A DNA stretch of 64,000 bases, from the NCBI RefSeq assembly GCF_902459465.1, contig NC_047078.1, positions 9,138,333-9,202,332 on the forward strand, written 5' to 3'. Position numbers and translations under genes: made by a program. The notes beneath the pieces are model-generated. The model ran no database searches, had not been told where the DNA came from, and saw only the letters and a program-made list of their open reading frames with translations. This DNA is from Asterias rubens. Its lineage: Eukaryota > Echinodermata > Asteroidea > Forcipulatida > Asteriidae. Below, one piece after another: positions 11,331-36,000 of this stretch. Every line of letters starts with the position of its first letter. Position 1 is the stretch's first letter.

Positions 11331-11519
11331 GTCCAAAACATGCATGTGCAAACCTTAGGGTGCCAGAGTAGAATGGACATCGGGTTGGGCTACCTTTGGA
11401 CCGAAAATGGCTTCTGAGCAGCCATGTGCTCCCCCCTAATTTCAAAGAGCTGCACAATTTTTTGCTAAGCAGAAATGAGCAGATTACCAGTCACAAACTG
11501 TTCATATAACATGGTAGTT

Positions 11520-11604
11520 TAGATGTTAACCTTTTTCTGGTAAGCATAATTTTGTTATGCTTAGCTCCTTTTTGTGCTTAAGCAGCTCTATGAAAATGGG
11601 CCCA
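11520..11604. mobile_element. Fragment of a GGGCCCA-ended element
   Basis: The end TCTATGAAAATGGGCCCA and the upstream GGTAAGCATAATTTTGTTAT match the element at 15401-15643 and a fragment at 24218-24290. Confidence 0.55.
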
Positions 11605-11683
11605 TGACGCAACTCTCCTAGTACACAGCTCAAAGAGTCATTTTCGTAGCTAGCTGTAGCCCCAATTCGGATACAGCCTAAAT

Positions 11684-11860
11684 GCCCGGTCCCACTGCAG
11701 CGATAACGAGAATGATAACGAAAAACGACGCCAAGAGAATGCATTCTGCTGGTTGAATGAGCGTGTGAGTGTTCTGCGTGGAGCCATTCAACCACTAGAA
11801 CGTGTTCTCTTTGCGTCGTGATCATTATCGTTCTCGTTATCGCTGCAGTGGGACCGGGCC
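11684..11860. mobile_element. Palindromic MITE (GCCCGGTCCCACTGCAGCGA ends)
   Basis: The two halves fold on each other over most of 177 bp: the left end GCCCGGTCCCACTGCAGCGA is matched by the inverted right end TCGCTGCAGTGGGACCGGGC. No coding capacity. A degraded relative is at about 43145-43250. Confidence 0.9.
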
Positions 11861-12566
11861 TTAAGTCTGCCACTTACCCTTTACCCAAGTACTCATAAAA
11901 AACATGTCATATTCCCTGTGTTCTAGTACTACAACAGAATAGCAATGATACAGAGGAACCAGACTATTTTACTTCCAGCCTAAATCTGAGCTTGTGATTT
12001 TGCATTGAGATTAATGGAGGGTGTTCTACATGTATTCACCACACTGCAGCCAAAACTTCAACTACCTTTTTGTATCAACAAAATTACTAAAGATTAACAA
12101 CAAAATTGTAAACTTAACTAAAGTACTCCTCTTTGAACAACTTTCTTGATTTAACTTAGTGCCTTTTTTAAAGCCTATTAACATAGAATTTGATCATAAT
12201 ATAATAAACTTTATTTACAATAATCAAACCTATATTTGATTACAAAAATCAAGAAAAGATAGTTTTGCTGTCATGTTGGTGTATGATGAAGCAAATCACA
12301 TTGCTACCTAACACCAACACTTTCTGAGAGCAGAGAAATTTAGCTTAGCTTCCACTTATGTACAATAGATATTGCTTTAGATGGTGTAATCTACAGATTT
12401 CTTCTTGGAAGTGCAACTTTCTAAGCAGGGTGCTAAGCAGGGTTAACTTATGGCTCTGCTTACCACAGCATTCTGTCACACTTTCGTTTGAAGAGGTTAG
12501 CGCCAACTTTATGTGTTAGCTGTGTAAGCAAATATTGTTCAGTATGGTGAAGTATGAATGCACAAT

Positions 12567-12949
12567 AAAGCGATGGACACCTTTGGTAATTGTCAAAGAC
12601 CAGTCTTCTCACTTGGTGTATCTCAACATATGCATAAAATAACAAACCTGTGAAAATTTGAGCTCAATCTGTCGCCGAACTTGCAGGTAGTAATGGAAGA
12701 AAAAACACCCTTGTCACACGAAGTTGTTTGCTTTCAGATGCCTGATTTCGAGACCTCAAAATCTGATTCTGAGGTCTCGCAATCAAATTAGTGGAAAATT
12801 ACTTCTTTCTTAAAGAACTACGTTACTTTAAAGGGAGCTGTTCATCACAATGTTTTATACCACCAACAGCTCTCCATTGCCTGTTACCAAGTAAGTGTTT
12901 ATGTTAACAATTATTTTGAGTAATTACCAATAGTGTCCACTGCCTTTAT
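12567..12949. mobile_element. TTAA-flanked MITE family T, copy
   Basis: Family T elements are about 370-390 bp with ends GGCAGTGGACACTATTGGTA and its inverse, usually bounded by TTAA. The middle holds an inverted repeat of the type GATTTCGAGACCTCA. They encode nothing. A TTAA target with short terminal repeats is typical of piggyBac-type non-autonomous elements; that assignment is inference. This copy has GATGGACACCTTTGGTAATT at its left end and TAGTGTCCACTGCCTTTA at its right. Confidence 0.85.
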
Positions 12950-13180
12950 TAGTAAACAACATTTGCTAACCCTTGGTGTGCTTTTATGCAAAGCATAATT
13001 GAGTGTCCTTTAAGCATAATTGTTCCCATTGCTTTTATGTTGTCATGTATTTCTGGTAATCAAACCAAGGATGCCTTATAAGTGTATTGAAGCTTGCAAG
13101 CCTTAGGAAACCTGTAACAAGCGTGCTTGCTATGTGAACCAGAAACCCCTACTCTTCAACAATGTCTTGTGTGAATGCGT

Positions 13181-13552
13181 TTAAGGCAGTGGACACTATT
13201 GGTAATTACTCAAAATAATTATTAGCATACAACCTTATTTGGTAACAAGATAATGGGGTGAGGTTGATGGTATAAAAGATTGTGAGAAACGGCTCCCTCT
13301 GAAGTAACATAGTTTTCGAGAAAGAGGTATTTTTCCAAGAATTTGATTTCGAGACCTCAAGTTTAGAACTTGAGGTCTCGAAATCAAGCATCTGAAAGCA
13401 CACAACTTCGTGAGACAAGTTTTTTTCTTTTCTTTCATAGTTATCTAGCAACTCCGACTACCAATCGAGCTCAAATTTTCACAGGTTTGTCATTTTATGC
13501 ATATGTTGGGATACACCAAGTGAGAAGACTGGTCTTTGACAATTACCGATAG
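13181..13552. mobile_element. Family T MITE copy, right end truncated
   Basis: The left end TTAAGGCAGTGGACACTATT is intact. The right end stops at AATTACCGATAGT and lacks the terminal CCACTGCC. The central inverted repeat about GAACTTGAGGTCTCGAAATC is perfect. Confidence 0.85.
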
Positions 13553-13739
13553 TAACAATGATAATGCTAAGCGTGTTCTGGGCTCTTCTGTGAGCACTAC
13601 CGTTTCTCGTAATTGAAAAATAGAACGTTTACCTGACTATGATTTTTGAATATTAATATTACTTTTTTTATAGCAAATATAAACAACAATCTTTATATGA
13701 TCCGTGGTTTGTGTTTCTTAACAACAAGCCATATCAGCT

Positions 13740-14416
13740 TTAAAGACACTGGACACTATTGGTAATTTCTCAAAATAATTGTTAGTATAAACACTTACTT
13801 GGTAACAAGCAATGGAGAGCTGTTGATAGTATAAAACATTGAGTGAAGCGACTCCCTCCGAATAAAGTAGTTTTTGAGAAAGAGGCAATTTCTCACTCAA
13901 ATATTAAAATACTTCAGACCTGAAGTATGTTTTCAGACATCTGATTGCACACAAAATTGTGTCTAGAGCAACAAGGGTGGTTTCTCTAGCAACTTCGAAG
14001 ACCAATTGAGTCCAAATTTTAACAGGTCTGTTATGTTGTGCCCATGTTGGGATTCAACACGACCTGAGAATCCTGGGGTGGATTTCACAAAGAGTTAAGA
14101 CTAGCCTTATCTCAAGTTGGGACGAGTCACTCGTCCTAACTTACACTAGCCATATGTTTTTTATATCTCCTAGCACTAGTCCTAAGTTAGGAATAGTCTT
14201 AACTCTTTTTTGGGTGCTTTCCAGTTGCCTAAAAAAAAAACCTTCAGGCCTGAGGTATTTTACTACCTGAGTGAGATGTTACTTCTTTCTCAAAAACTCC
14301 GTTACTTCGAGGGAGCCGCTTCTCACATTGTTTTATACTACCAACAGCTCTTCATTGCTTGTTACCAAGTTAATAATTATGCTTACACATATTCTGAGTA
14401 ATAAGCAATAGTGTCC
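13740..14416. mobile_element. Family T MITE copy interrupted by another element
   Basis: The left part (13740-14068) and right part (about 14205-14416, ending AGTGTCCAGTGCCT) belong to the same T-type unit or two overlapping units. They are separated by a foldback element at 14073-14204. This T subtype carries TTCAGGCCTGAAG-type centres. Confidence 0.7.
14073..14204. mobile_element. Foldback element F nested in family T
   Basis: Ends TTTCACAAAGAGTTAAGACT and, inverted, AGTTAGGAATAGTCTTAACT fold on each other. The same element occurs once in each unit of the 51-62 kb array. It is noncoding. Confidence 0.85.
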
Positions 14417-14566
14417 AGTGCCTGTAAGTTTTGAAAAAAATCAAACAAATTTGTATTTTTTTTTTGTACAAAACTGTCTCCTACTAGATATTATGATTAG
14501 TAGATATTGTTTGCAGTACCCGCTGCTAAAACAAAGGATTTGTTATCAGGCAATCGGGCAATTTCG

Positions 14567-14637
14567 GTAGTCTAGCTGGTAAGACGCTGCCTAGTATTGC
14601 AAAGCTTGTGGGTTCGAATCCCTACCGAGAAACTTGT
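14567..14637 (+). other. tRNA-like sequence (SINE head or tRNA pseudogene)
   Basis: TAGTCTAGCTGG resembles an A box and GGGTTCGAATCCC a B box. A 7-bp acceptor stem (TTTCGGT with ACCGAGA) and a 4-bp D stem can form, but the anticodon stem pairs poorly and the T stem only by three G-C pairs. I therefore do not call a functional tRNA gene. Confidence 0.5.
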
Positions 14638-14969
14638 CTTCCATTTTTTTTCACAGAACTCAGGAAAGTACTGAATATTCAGTGCTATTAAACACACATC
14701 AGTGTATCTGGGTAAAACCAAAAAGAATAGGATTAATATAGTTTATGAATACTAACTGAGAAAAATCACATTTTTAACATAATCAATAAATTTTTATATA
14801 GATATTAAACTATTTTTCCTCTATTGGAAGTAGTTACAATAATAAATTTTTGCGGCAAGCAAAGCAGGAAGTCAAAAAATATAATGGAGAATTTGTTTTA
14901 CAGTCAGTGTTTAAAAATCACTGTTTAATGAAATATAATTTGAGTGTTTAGGAACAATATCCAAAAGAT

Positions 14970-15282
14970 CTGATTTTGGTAGTTGTCAAAGATGGTGTAT
15001 TCCATCATATGCATAAAACAACAATTCTATATTGCGGTAACAAGAAAAAAATGAAAGAAAAAACACTCTTGTTGCACAGATTTGTGTGCTTTCAAATGTA
15101 TAATAAAAGGCTTCGAGCCTGAAGTCTTTTAATGATTGAGTGAGAAAATGACCTCTTCCTCAAATACTACGTTTCTCACAATGTTTTATACTACCAATAG
15201 CTCTTCGCTGCTCATTACCAAGTGAGGTAAGAAAGCTAACAAAGATTTCTGAGTAATTATTTATAGAGTCCAGTGCCTGTAA
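14970..15282. mobile_element. Diverged family T MITE copy
   Basis: Internal blocks (CATATGCATAAAACAACAAT, TTGTGTGCTTTCA, TCACAATGTTTTATACTACC) and the end GTCCAGTGCCTGTAAG match family T. The left terminus is eroded. Confidence 0.65.
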
Positions 15283-15400
15283 GCCTTTTATAGGTCCTTA
15301 GATAACTTATTAACCTGATTTTAACCTGCTGTAGTTATTTCAAGTTCAATCCATTTGCAAAAGCATTCCGCACCAATGCCTAAAATAGAAACTAAGTACC

Positions 15401-15643
15401 CAGGGCCCAATTTCATACAGCTGCTAAGCATAAACATTTGCATAGCATGACATTTTTGCCTTGATAAAAACATGATTACCAACCAAATATCCACGTGATT
15501 TTCAGGGTAGGCAAACAGCAGCTGAATACCAGTAACAAGCAATATGCAACAAATGGACATTTGATTGGCAATCCAATTTTTATCAATGAAGAAATTTCAT
15601 GCTATGCAAATTTTCGTGCTTACCAGCTCTATGAAATTGGGCC
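15401..15643. mobile_element. MITE with GGGCCCAATTTCATA ends
   Basis: The ends GGGCCCAATTTCATACAGCT and, inverted, GGGCCCAATTTCATAGAGCT are near-perfect terminal repeats; GCATAGCATGA inside is also inverted. Noncoding. Confidence 0.85.
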
Positions 15644-15738
15644 CAGACCTCAGACAAAAGTGTCAAATTTCACTTACATGTGCGTACGCCCAAATTGTAA
15701 GTTTACTCGCGACTAACTACACATGTTAGTGCAATTTA

Positions 15739-15972
15739 GTGGATCGAGGACGCAGTGATCGCGTAGGTGGTGTGGCTACAATCCTGGCCAAAGTACTTGG
15801 GCCACCCATTCGCAACGTTACAATAAACATTCCCTGTCCACTTCACCCGGACAAAACAAAAAAAGTTCTCCTTGTCCCACTGCTCAATATTGACTCGAAC
15901 TCAGAAGACGGCGCAATGAGAGCCAACACTGAAAGGAAGTACAGGGGGCCCAACAAATTAAGGCCGGGATAG
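15739..15972 (+). other. Unidentified open frame of 78 codons
   Basis: A relatively GC-rich open stretch encodes a protein with VGGVATILAKVLGPPIRNVT and NIPCPLHPDKTKKVLLVPLL. Its composition differs from the AT-rich surroundings. No splice sites, homology or partner were recognised. It could be a fragment of a mobile element or chance. Confidence 0.2.
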
Positions 15973-16187
15973 ACCCTTTGCTTAACTTGAAACGCTACAC
16001 TGACGCGCATGTTTTTGAGCGTGTGACGTCACATGCATGGGGGTCTATTGTAGTTTGTCCGACAGCCGATATTTTAGGCAAAGTGACGTCATTAGTGCGG
16101 GATGCTTCATTACCTTATAATCACACAATACACTGATCTTCTAAACAGCTGGACGTCTTTGGAAAGGGGCAGGGTTGTTTTCACGCT

Positions 16188-28865
<12,678 letters not shown>

Positions 28866-29232
28866 AGTGATTCCTCGTACGCATCATCTGGTAACGACCA
28901 ACACAACGACTTGGGCCGCAGCCAGCTTATGTTGTCCTGTGATTAAAGGGTTGTATAAGAAAACATACAATTAGTATTAAAGGAAGTATCTTCAATCATG
29001 AAGGCTGTACAAGTAAGGAAGAAGAAGAAGGAGGTTGTTGTGGATTTAGAGCTTGAACAACAGAGGGCCCATTGCTGCAGATGGCTGGTTAGTCTTTGCT
29101 CAAGACGTCGTCTTTGCTCAGATATATGATTTTCAACGAGTGCAGTACACTCAATCTCCACTATCTATAACCAACGTCTTGGGCCAAGACTAGTTATGGA
29201 AGGAGGGATGGTGCACTCACAGAAAGTGAATG

Positions 29233-30215
29233 TCCAGGGTTCGAAATTAGCGGTCGCCCGGTCGCCAAATGCGAGTGAAAATAGCAGCGGGCGAGTGAAA
29301 ACCCTTCCCCACTAGCCCGCCGGGCGAGCCAAATATTTATTCCTTTTCACATATAAATGAGGGTTCAGTGGCAAAATCCCACAGAAAACTTTTACTGAAG
29401 CTTTTAAACTAGTAAGTTTGACAATTCTAGATACTTGCTAGATTTAATTTTGTCGTGATCGGGACCCGGAATTGCTGTCGTTCGTTTCAGAAAACACGTT
29501 CATTCAATTGAAAACACGATGCACAAACCACATGGTGCCGAGTATCCTTACAGTACATGTAAACGGTCGCCCACTGGTACGTCCATGTCCATGCAGTATG
29601 CACAGCACATACTGTACACAACACACACACAGTCGTCCAAAGTCCATTCTGACCAACACTCTGCACGCTGTGATTGGCCGTTGATGGCTGTTGATAATTC
29701 CATATTCATGATGTTCTTGACTAGACTTCAATGCAGTACACGTTCGCGAATGGAGTAAATAATTGCCGCATGTTGTGCATAATGCCTGCAGACTGTGCAC
29801 AATGTACAGCCTTGGAGGAATTCCAATAACATGGACAACTTTTGCCAACAGAGGGTGTTGCGAGGCAAAGTTCATTGATTTATTTTTCAATGTGCGTTGT
29901 TGACTGATCGTTGATTCATGAAGATTTTGTTGCAAATGGAGTTCAAAACATGTTCAAATCAACCGACCCCCTAACCATGCTGTCATTAGTTGTTGTTGAT
30001 GGAAAAGGGATAGTTTAAGGTAAAAATTCAGATATAAAATCCTCCAAAAACAGCAATTTTAAGGGCCTCATTTTTGTTTTTATTTTATATTTAATTTTTT
30101 TGAATATTTTGTGTATAAATACATGCGGGCTAGTGAAAAACCCTGCGGGCGATCGAGAATTGTGGTCGACTCGCCCGGCGGGCGATTGAAAAAAAAAGTT
30201 AAGGGAAACCCCTGA
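29233..30215. mobile_element. Dispersed element with GC-rich ends
   Basis: GCCCGGTCGCC, AGCGGGCGAGTGAAAACCCT and GCCCGCCGGGCGAGC near the left end recur near the right (GCGGGCTAGTGAAAAACCCT, TCGCCCGGCGGGCGA). The interior is AT-rich with no convincing ORF. It could be one long insertion upstream of DCAF8 or two related fragments. Confidence 0.5.
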
Positions 30216-30424
30216 TGTCATGATTGACCTGCACAGTGCTCCATACAAACATGGTACAGTCCAAGCAGCTCTCATTTTCTTAAAATGAAACGCAACCTCA
30301 GACTTAGTTAGACTTACGGAAAATCTTCTTTTTATAGGACACTTTATTTACAGTTCACTGTGCGTGCCTATTCGTCGATTTCAAATGCGTAGTATTTAGA
30401 GGTGTTGCCGTTTTTAATGTTCAT

Positions 30425-30545
30425 TTTGATGGGCAGTCAGGTTAGCTCAGTGATATCCGTCCCTGCCTTTTCACGTCTGGGGAGCCCAGTTTGTTACCCC
30501 AGACCAGAACCTTGGCTTAGCATGTGTGTTAGGTTTTTTAGTGAC
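30425..30545 (+). other. Possible tRNA-derived SINE
   Basis: GGTTAGCTCAGTGATATC resembles a tRNA A box and its flanks, but a matching B box is not clear. Weak call. Confidence 0.3.
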
Positions 30546-30828
30546 ATATGACTTTGTGGCACGACATCATAATAGGCAACCCACTTCTTCTAGTATGTTT
30601 ACATCTAGTCTGCTTTAATCTGAACCCTTGAGGGCGCTATAATAATAACAGTACATGCAGTGCATGCAGAGGCATAATCCTACACAACCTGACTGGACTG
30701 TCAGTGTGTGGGTTTTCCCTAATAAAAAATAATGAGGCCATGGCTATGGTTTTCCTCCCACCCACACAGTACACAAATACCTTTAACTTCTTCATTGTCT
30801 TCTCGACAAAAAGTTGTTACCATAAATT

Positions 30829-31140
30829 CTAAGGATGCTTTGGTTGGTGTGTTCTGTGTTGACGGAAAATAGTAGGACCCATGTAATTGTAAGTGCAGTG
30901 CCTGGATGCAGCATTCTTAAAAACTAACAATCCAATTCCAACATTAAACTTTTTGGAGTAGTTTTCTGCCCTCACATTGTCCGGGACGAGCCCCCTAAAG
31001 TGCCCAAACATAACTGTGAACATCTGCAAAGAAACTATACGCATCAATAACTTTCAAATCTAACGAAACAAAGTAAAAATACGGCAGATTACTTACGGAA
31101 AATTGGACGAAAAGGTCAGGTTGCTACTGCGAGATGACAT
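30829..31140 (-). CDS. Candidate small two-exon gene
   Basis: On the - strand a CCAAT motif (about 31166-31175) is followed by a short exon ending in TTTTCC|GTAAGT after 31097, a 49-bp intron-free gap of 73 bp and an acceptor TTCTTTGCAG before 31023. Exon 2 opens directly with ATG and encodes 64 codons (MFTVMFGHFRGLVPDNVRAE, NYSKKFNVGIGLLVF) to a TAG at 30829. The first exon also has an ATG (31140), but its frame runs into a stop after splicing, so the second ATG is the better start. The SKKFNVGIGLLVF stretch vaguely recalls small mitochondrial ATP-synthase membrane proteins. That is a guess. Confidence 0.3.
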
Positions 31141-31169
31141 TCTGTGTTGTTTTGGGGTTTTTCCTTGAT

Positions 31170-31230
31170 TGGTGAGGGCGCCCTCTATTGACTTCAACAT
31201 TATATTGATGTCAACAGAGGGCGTCATCAC
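31170..31230. repeat. Short inverted repeat (CGCCCTCT ends)
   Basis: CGCCCTCTATTGACTTCAA and, inverted, CGCCCTCTGTTGACATCAA flank a short AT loop. It may be a small MITE at the 5' side of the candidate small gene. Confidence 0.6.
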
Positions 31231-31439
31231 AAAAGCCCGTACAAGCGACACTGTCATGTCAAAGTCGTTCAAAGTTTACCAAAGTTTTAGATTTTGTTTT
31301 ATGAAGGGTGATTTTATGGCCATTGTTTGTCGATATTTATTTCTTACATTCGGTGAAGTGCCGCAACCAAAATACCTATGTTATGTGCTCAAAGAAAACC
31401 ACCCGACTGTTTGTAGGTTGTGTTGTTTCACTAAGTAAA

Positions 31440-32790
31440 AAAGTAGAAAGCACTAAAAAAAAGTTCAATATAATAATTTAATAATCATTATACAATACCT
31501 ACGTTTGTTTTCTGTTGTTTAAACCAACATTCTGTTTATTCTTATTAGCCAGAGAATTCACCTTAAATTTACTTTAAAAGCTGCGATGTCCAACACATTA
31601 TTTCCATCAAAATTATTGTCATTTTTAAAAATCCAAAGAAAAAAAAAAAACAGTAACAATGATATAAGTATTCATTTCAAACCAACTTACAGATTTATAT
31701 AAATAATCATCATACAGAATTAAAGATGCTATGTCAAATTTTTGGCCGAAAATTTTGATTTAAAATTCAGTAGGTATTTTGATGGGGTCGAGAAAGTTAC
31801 AAGCTTTCATTTGAGCCATTGCTCGAAAAAGTCCGCCAATTATTAGTAGCAGTGAAATAAAGTGCTCACAATTAGTTTTTGTCGGGATCCCGACAATAAT
31901 ATCATGTGACCAATTCCTTTGTGTTTTATAAGAAACGTTTTAAATTTTTGTCGTGGTTCCTGACCATTAAGTTAAACTTGTTTTCGTTTGAGCGGGTGAT
32001 CTCTTTGAAATACCATTCACTCAAAAAAAATCTATTCTTTAATGTTTGGGGCAAAAAAATCTGACGTAGCATCTTGAATACAACGCTAATGTCAATTCAA
32101 TGAAAGAAAAACGATACTTTCCTTTTTTTGTTATATAGAAAACAAATTCAGCTGCAATGTCTAGAAAACATTGAAATCTGGGCACATTCGTCCAGCGTTA
32201 TTCTCTGCTTATAAAATAGCAGCTTTATGAAATTTGGCTCAGGGTGTCCGATAGCACTAAGGAAAACAAGTTGGTGTTACCTCAACCCGCATGCGCAAAC
32301 CTCGCATTTTCAAGATTAAACTCCCACCACGCAAAGTTTCAAATCCTACTTATCTTGCTTGGTTTTATGTCAACAAAGTAGGCCTAGTGCACGATTAATA
32401 AAAAATAACGCCTCTTGTTAGACTGCCGTTTATTTCATGATAAGTGTTTGGTAGAAAGTCTGCTGAATTTAATTACGGTAAAAATTACTGGATTTTGTTT
32501 TTACAATAAACACAAAACATAACTATTAGCACATGCAGCGTCCAAATTAGACAATTTGTTTGGTAAAACAATGTAACTTCGCTTAAATATTAATAACAAC
32601 AAAACCATTTGTTCTTTTCAAACGATCTTTTTCTGGCTGATATGTCAACAACTCACAAATATTCTGTAACAGTTTTAGTTGAATAGAGAAATACATTAAA
32701 AAATGGCAGACGATGAATCTTTGAAGCACTTTTTCTAATGCTCATTTTTTCGAGTTGCATTGTTTTGCCATGTGACGGCCGCGTTCCACA
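31440..32790. other. No gene seen
   Basis: AT-rich intergenic sequence with A-runs. The stretch 32800-32880 holds the right end of a family T element (AAGTGTCCAATGCCTTTAAA). Confidence 0.4.
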
Positions 32791-32930
32791 CAATGTAAAC
32801 AGCTCTCGGCCATTGCTCGTTACCAAGTAAGATTTTGGCAATTGAGTGAATTACCAAAGTGTCCAATGCCTTTAAATTTCAAGTATGCCTAAAATTGAAT
32901 CCCCGATGATACTGTTGCTCGATAGAAGAC

Positions 32931-33065
32931 TTATAGGTCTGGTGCCTGTGCCATGTCGTCACTATACGGTGGTGGGTTTGCAGTGAAGTTTTTCATAGGT
33001 TGCGTCAGGGCTGCAGTCGGCACTTCCTCATAAGCCCGTCGTGGTGTCGTTAGTAATACCCAACG
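32931..33065 (-). CDS. SLC6 transporter exon 13 with stop
   Basis: Cytoplasmic tail [20 protein letters not shown] through [14 protein letters not shown], then TAA at 32933-32931. PPPY is a possible WW-domain ligand. Confidence 0.9.
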   Translation of the reverse strand, partial: RWVLLTTPRRAYEEVPTAALTQPMKNFTANPPPYSDDMAQAPDL

Positions 33066-36000
33066 CTGTTCGGAAAACAAATAAATCGAAATAATTATTA
33101 CTTGGATGTCATCTTTTGTTAAAGGCAGTGGACACTATTGGTAATTTCAAAGATCGGTCTTCTCACTTGGTGTATCTCAACATATGCATAAAATAACAAA
33201 CCTGTGAAAATTTAAGCTCAATTGGTCGTGGGAGTTGCGAGATTACTATGAAAGAAAAAAACACCCTTGTCATACTAAGTTGTGTGCTTTTAAATGCTTG
33301 ATTTCGAGACATCAGATTCTAAACTTGAGGTCTCGAAATCAAAATTCGTGGAAAATTACTTCTTTCTCGAAAACTACGTCACTTCAGAGGGAGCCGTTTC
33401 TCACAATGTTTTATACTATCAACCTTTCCCCATTACTCGTTACCAGGTGAGGTTTTATGACAATACTTATTTTGAGTAATTACCATAGTGTCCACTGCCT
33501 TTAAATCAGCCTAAATATCTAAAATCGTAAGGCCTAACTAGAAGTACTTACTTCTCGTAACGTCCCTTTCGCTGTTGCCATCTGATACACAACAAAGATT
33601 GGAATCTGTATCATTGATGAAGCGGCCACACACCAGCCTAGTACCTGACCCCACACAGGGTATTCGTAATCGTTGTACTTCAATGGTTTATAAGTTACCA
33701 GACTAAAAATAAACACGCCCTGGAACAAAGAGAAGGAAACAATAAAGAAACTTATGACAGTAATTGAATAATAGAAAAGTAGAGTAGGAAAATATTCCAT
33801 CATGATAGACCAAAATGTGGCTCTTTACTTCTAATTGGTAAGATTTTCCACTACAAGTTTGCATTGCTCACTTTTTTGGGTAAATAGTAACTTTTCTGGC
33901 AATCGTTTTCAAACTGCTGTTTTTTTTAACTAACAATTTTCTGAGAGAACAGTCGGGTACACAAACCCCGTCGAAAAGAGGGGATACCACCCTTGTTGCT
34001 AAAAATTTTTTTTTTTTAAACTATAAGTAAATCTAAACCACTTCAAAATCAAAGACATCTTAAAAAAATGAAGTCCAATCATAACTCGATGTCTTACCAT
34101 AGTGAATACAGGTGTCAGAAATTTCCAGCAGATTTTCAGGTAAGGTCTTGGACGCCACTTCAACATTTCCTCAAAGTTTTGATAGAAACGGTCAGCGCCT
34201 GGTTAAAAAAGTCAGCAGAAAACTTTAAAAATTAAATATAATGATTAACAGTTTTAGTACTGAACTTTTTACCCAGATTTATAGCTGAGAGTCAGAATGG
34301 GGGACCTTTTGTGGCGCTAGGTGGCAGCAGACTTACAAATGTGTGCAACTTATAATAGTGTAAAAAGGTGTTTTCTTCCATTGTTTTCTTGCAACTTTCG
34401 ATTACTAATTGGGTCCAATTTAATGTTCACAGATTTTTTATTTTATGCATGTTGGGGAAAAACCAAGTTAGAATAATAATTATTGGTCTTTGACAATGGG
34501 AGACTTTGAAACGCTAGGTGGCAGCAGACTTACCAGGTAAATTTATATTGTTTACGTAGTTCAGAGCGTGCACACATTACCGAGAACAATGGATTTTACC
34601 TGATAAGTCTGTTGCAACCAGTCTCCCATTACCAAAGGTGTCCAATGCCTTTAACATCTTATTTATTTTAGTTGTTATTTGTTCCTTTGTCTTTCCGTGC
34701 ACCCGTCTTATGACCTGAAGCAGAATCTAAAGCCGAAGCCATGTTTTCGAAAAGGGCCCCAGTACCCTACTTGTAAACAGTTATAACTTACGTGCGAGTC
34801 TGCTGCCACCTAGCGTTCCAAAGTTTCCATTTTTAAAAGAGTTTAGCCTTTACATCTTATATTTGTGTGTAATTAATAAATTGTCCTTTGTCTTACCGTA
34901 CACCCATCCAATAACTACAGCCTCGAAAAAGGTGACCCACAGGACCGCAAACCAACTTATAGCGTATGTGTCGAACATTTGAAAGACATACATTCCTCCC
35001 TGAATGGAAAAAGAATTGAACGACACAAATTCTTAGAAACGTCCACAGAGTTGTTACATTAAAATTTACACGGCTTAAAGATAATGATTGTAGAAAGCTT
35101 CCCTTACAATATTACTTGCTGAGGTGCTGTAGTTTCTGAGAAATGAGTGAAGCAATAGTTTAACTTTCGTCTATATCTGAAAAGCGTTATCTAAAACTGG
35201 GCGATTTCAAGTGGGAGTTTTCTTTCTGCGTGGAAATTATTCGCTCCGAATTTTCAGCGATATCTCAAAAAACGCTTAACGACCTAGCTTTTGTAATGAA
35301 ATTTCAAAGGTTGGTTTTATTGTCATAATTATATCTAAATTTGTATAGGCTTAACATAAACGAACGGTACAAAAAGCAAAAGTTGACCTTGCCTTCAAAC
35401 ACTTACACTGCGCGTCATAGGCAGACCAGCTAAGCATGAGAGTATACATAATGCTAAGACAAACAATGAACGACGATTTCCTTTTCGAAAGCGAGGCAAG
35501 AAGTCTACAAGCGCTGTTACCATGCCCTCGATGCCCACAAACTGAAATAATAAAAAATACAGTGAGAAGATAAGTTCGCTTATTAACAATATTTACAATT
35601 CAACAATTCAAGTCAAAATTTATGCCTCACTCATCTTCTGAAGATGTAACGAACAAAATACTAGTACATAGATACTAAGCAAAATAATAGTTGATGTTTA
35701 TGTAGCCTGAACAGCTGACGTCACACTTTGGGGCTCGTGAATTACGCCAGTGGCCTCAAGCCTAGGACAGTCCCAGTCCATCTTCACCAAACGAACGCAA
35801 GTGCAGCTGCATGCCAAACGTCACATCTGACCAATCAAAACACGGAAAGTTAATACGTCACTGCACGTTTATCCAATGAAATCATTGGGTCTGTAAAACC
35901 AATACCTGTCTGTCGGATAAAGACAGGGAACCAGACCATGTCCATTTACCTGACTGTCGATTCCCAGAAGTAACAGCATAATGAAGAATAGAATGGCCCA

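Noticed and set aside
11526-11873. 115-codon frame on -
   Set aside because: It runs through the palindromic MITE at 11684-11860 and has no coding signature.
14567-14637. Functional tRNA gene
   Set aside because: Boxes A and B and the acceptor stem are good, but the anticodon and T stems do not pair properly.
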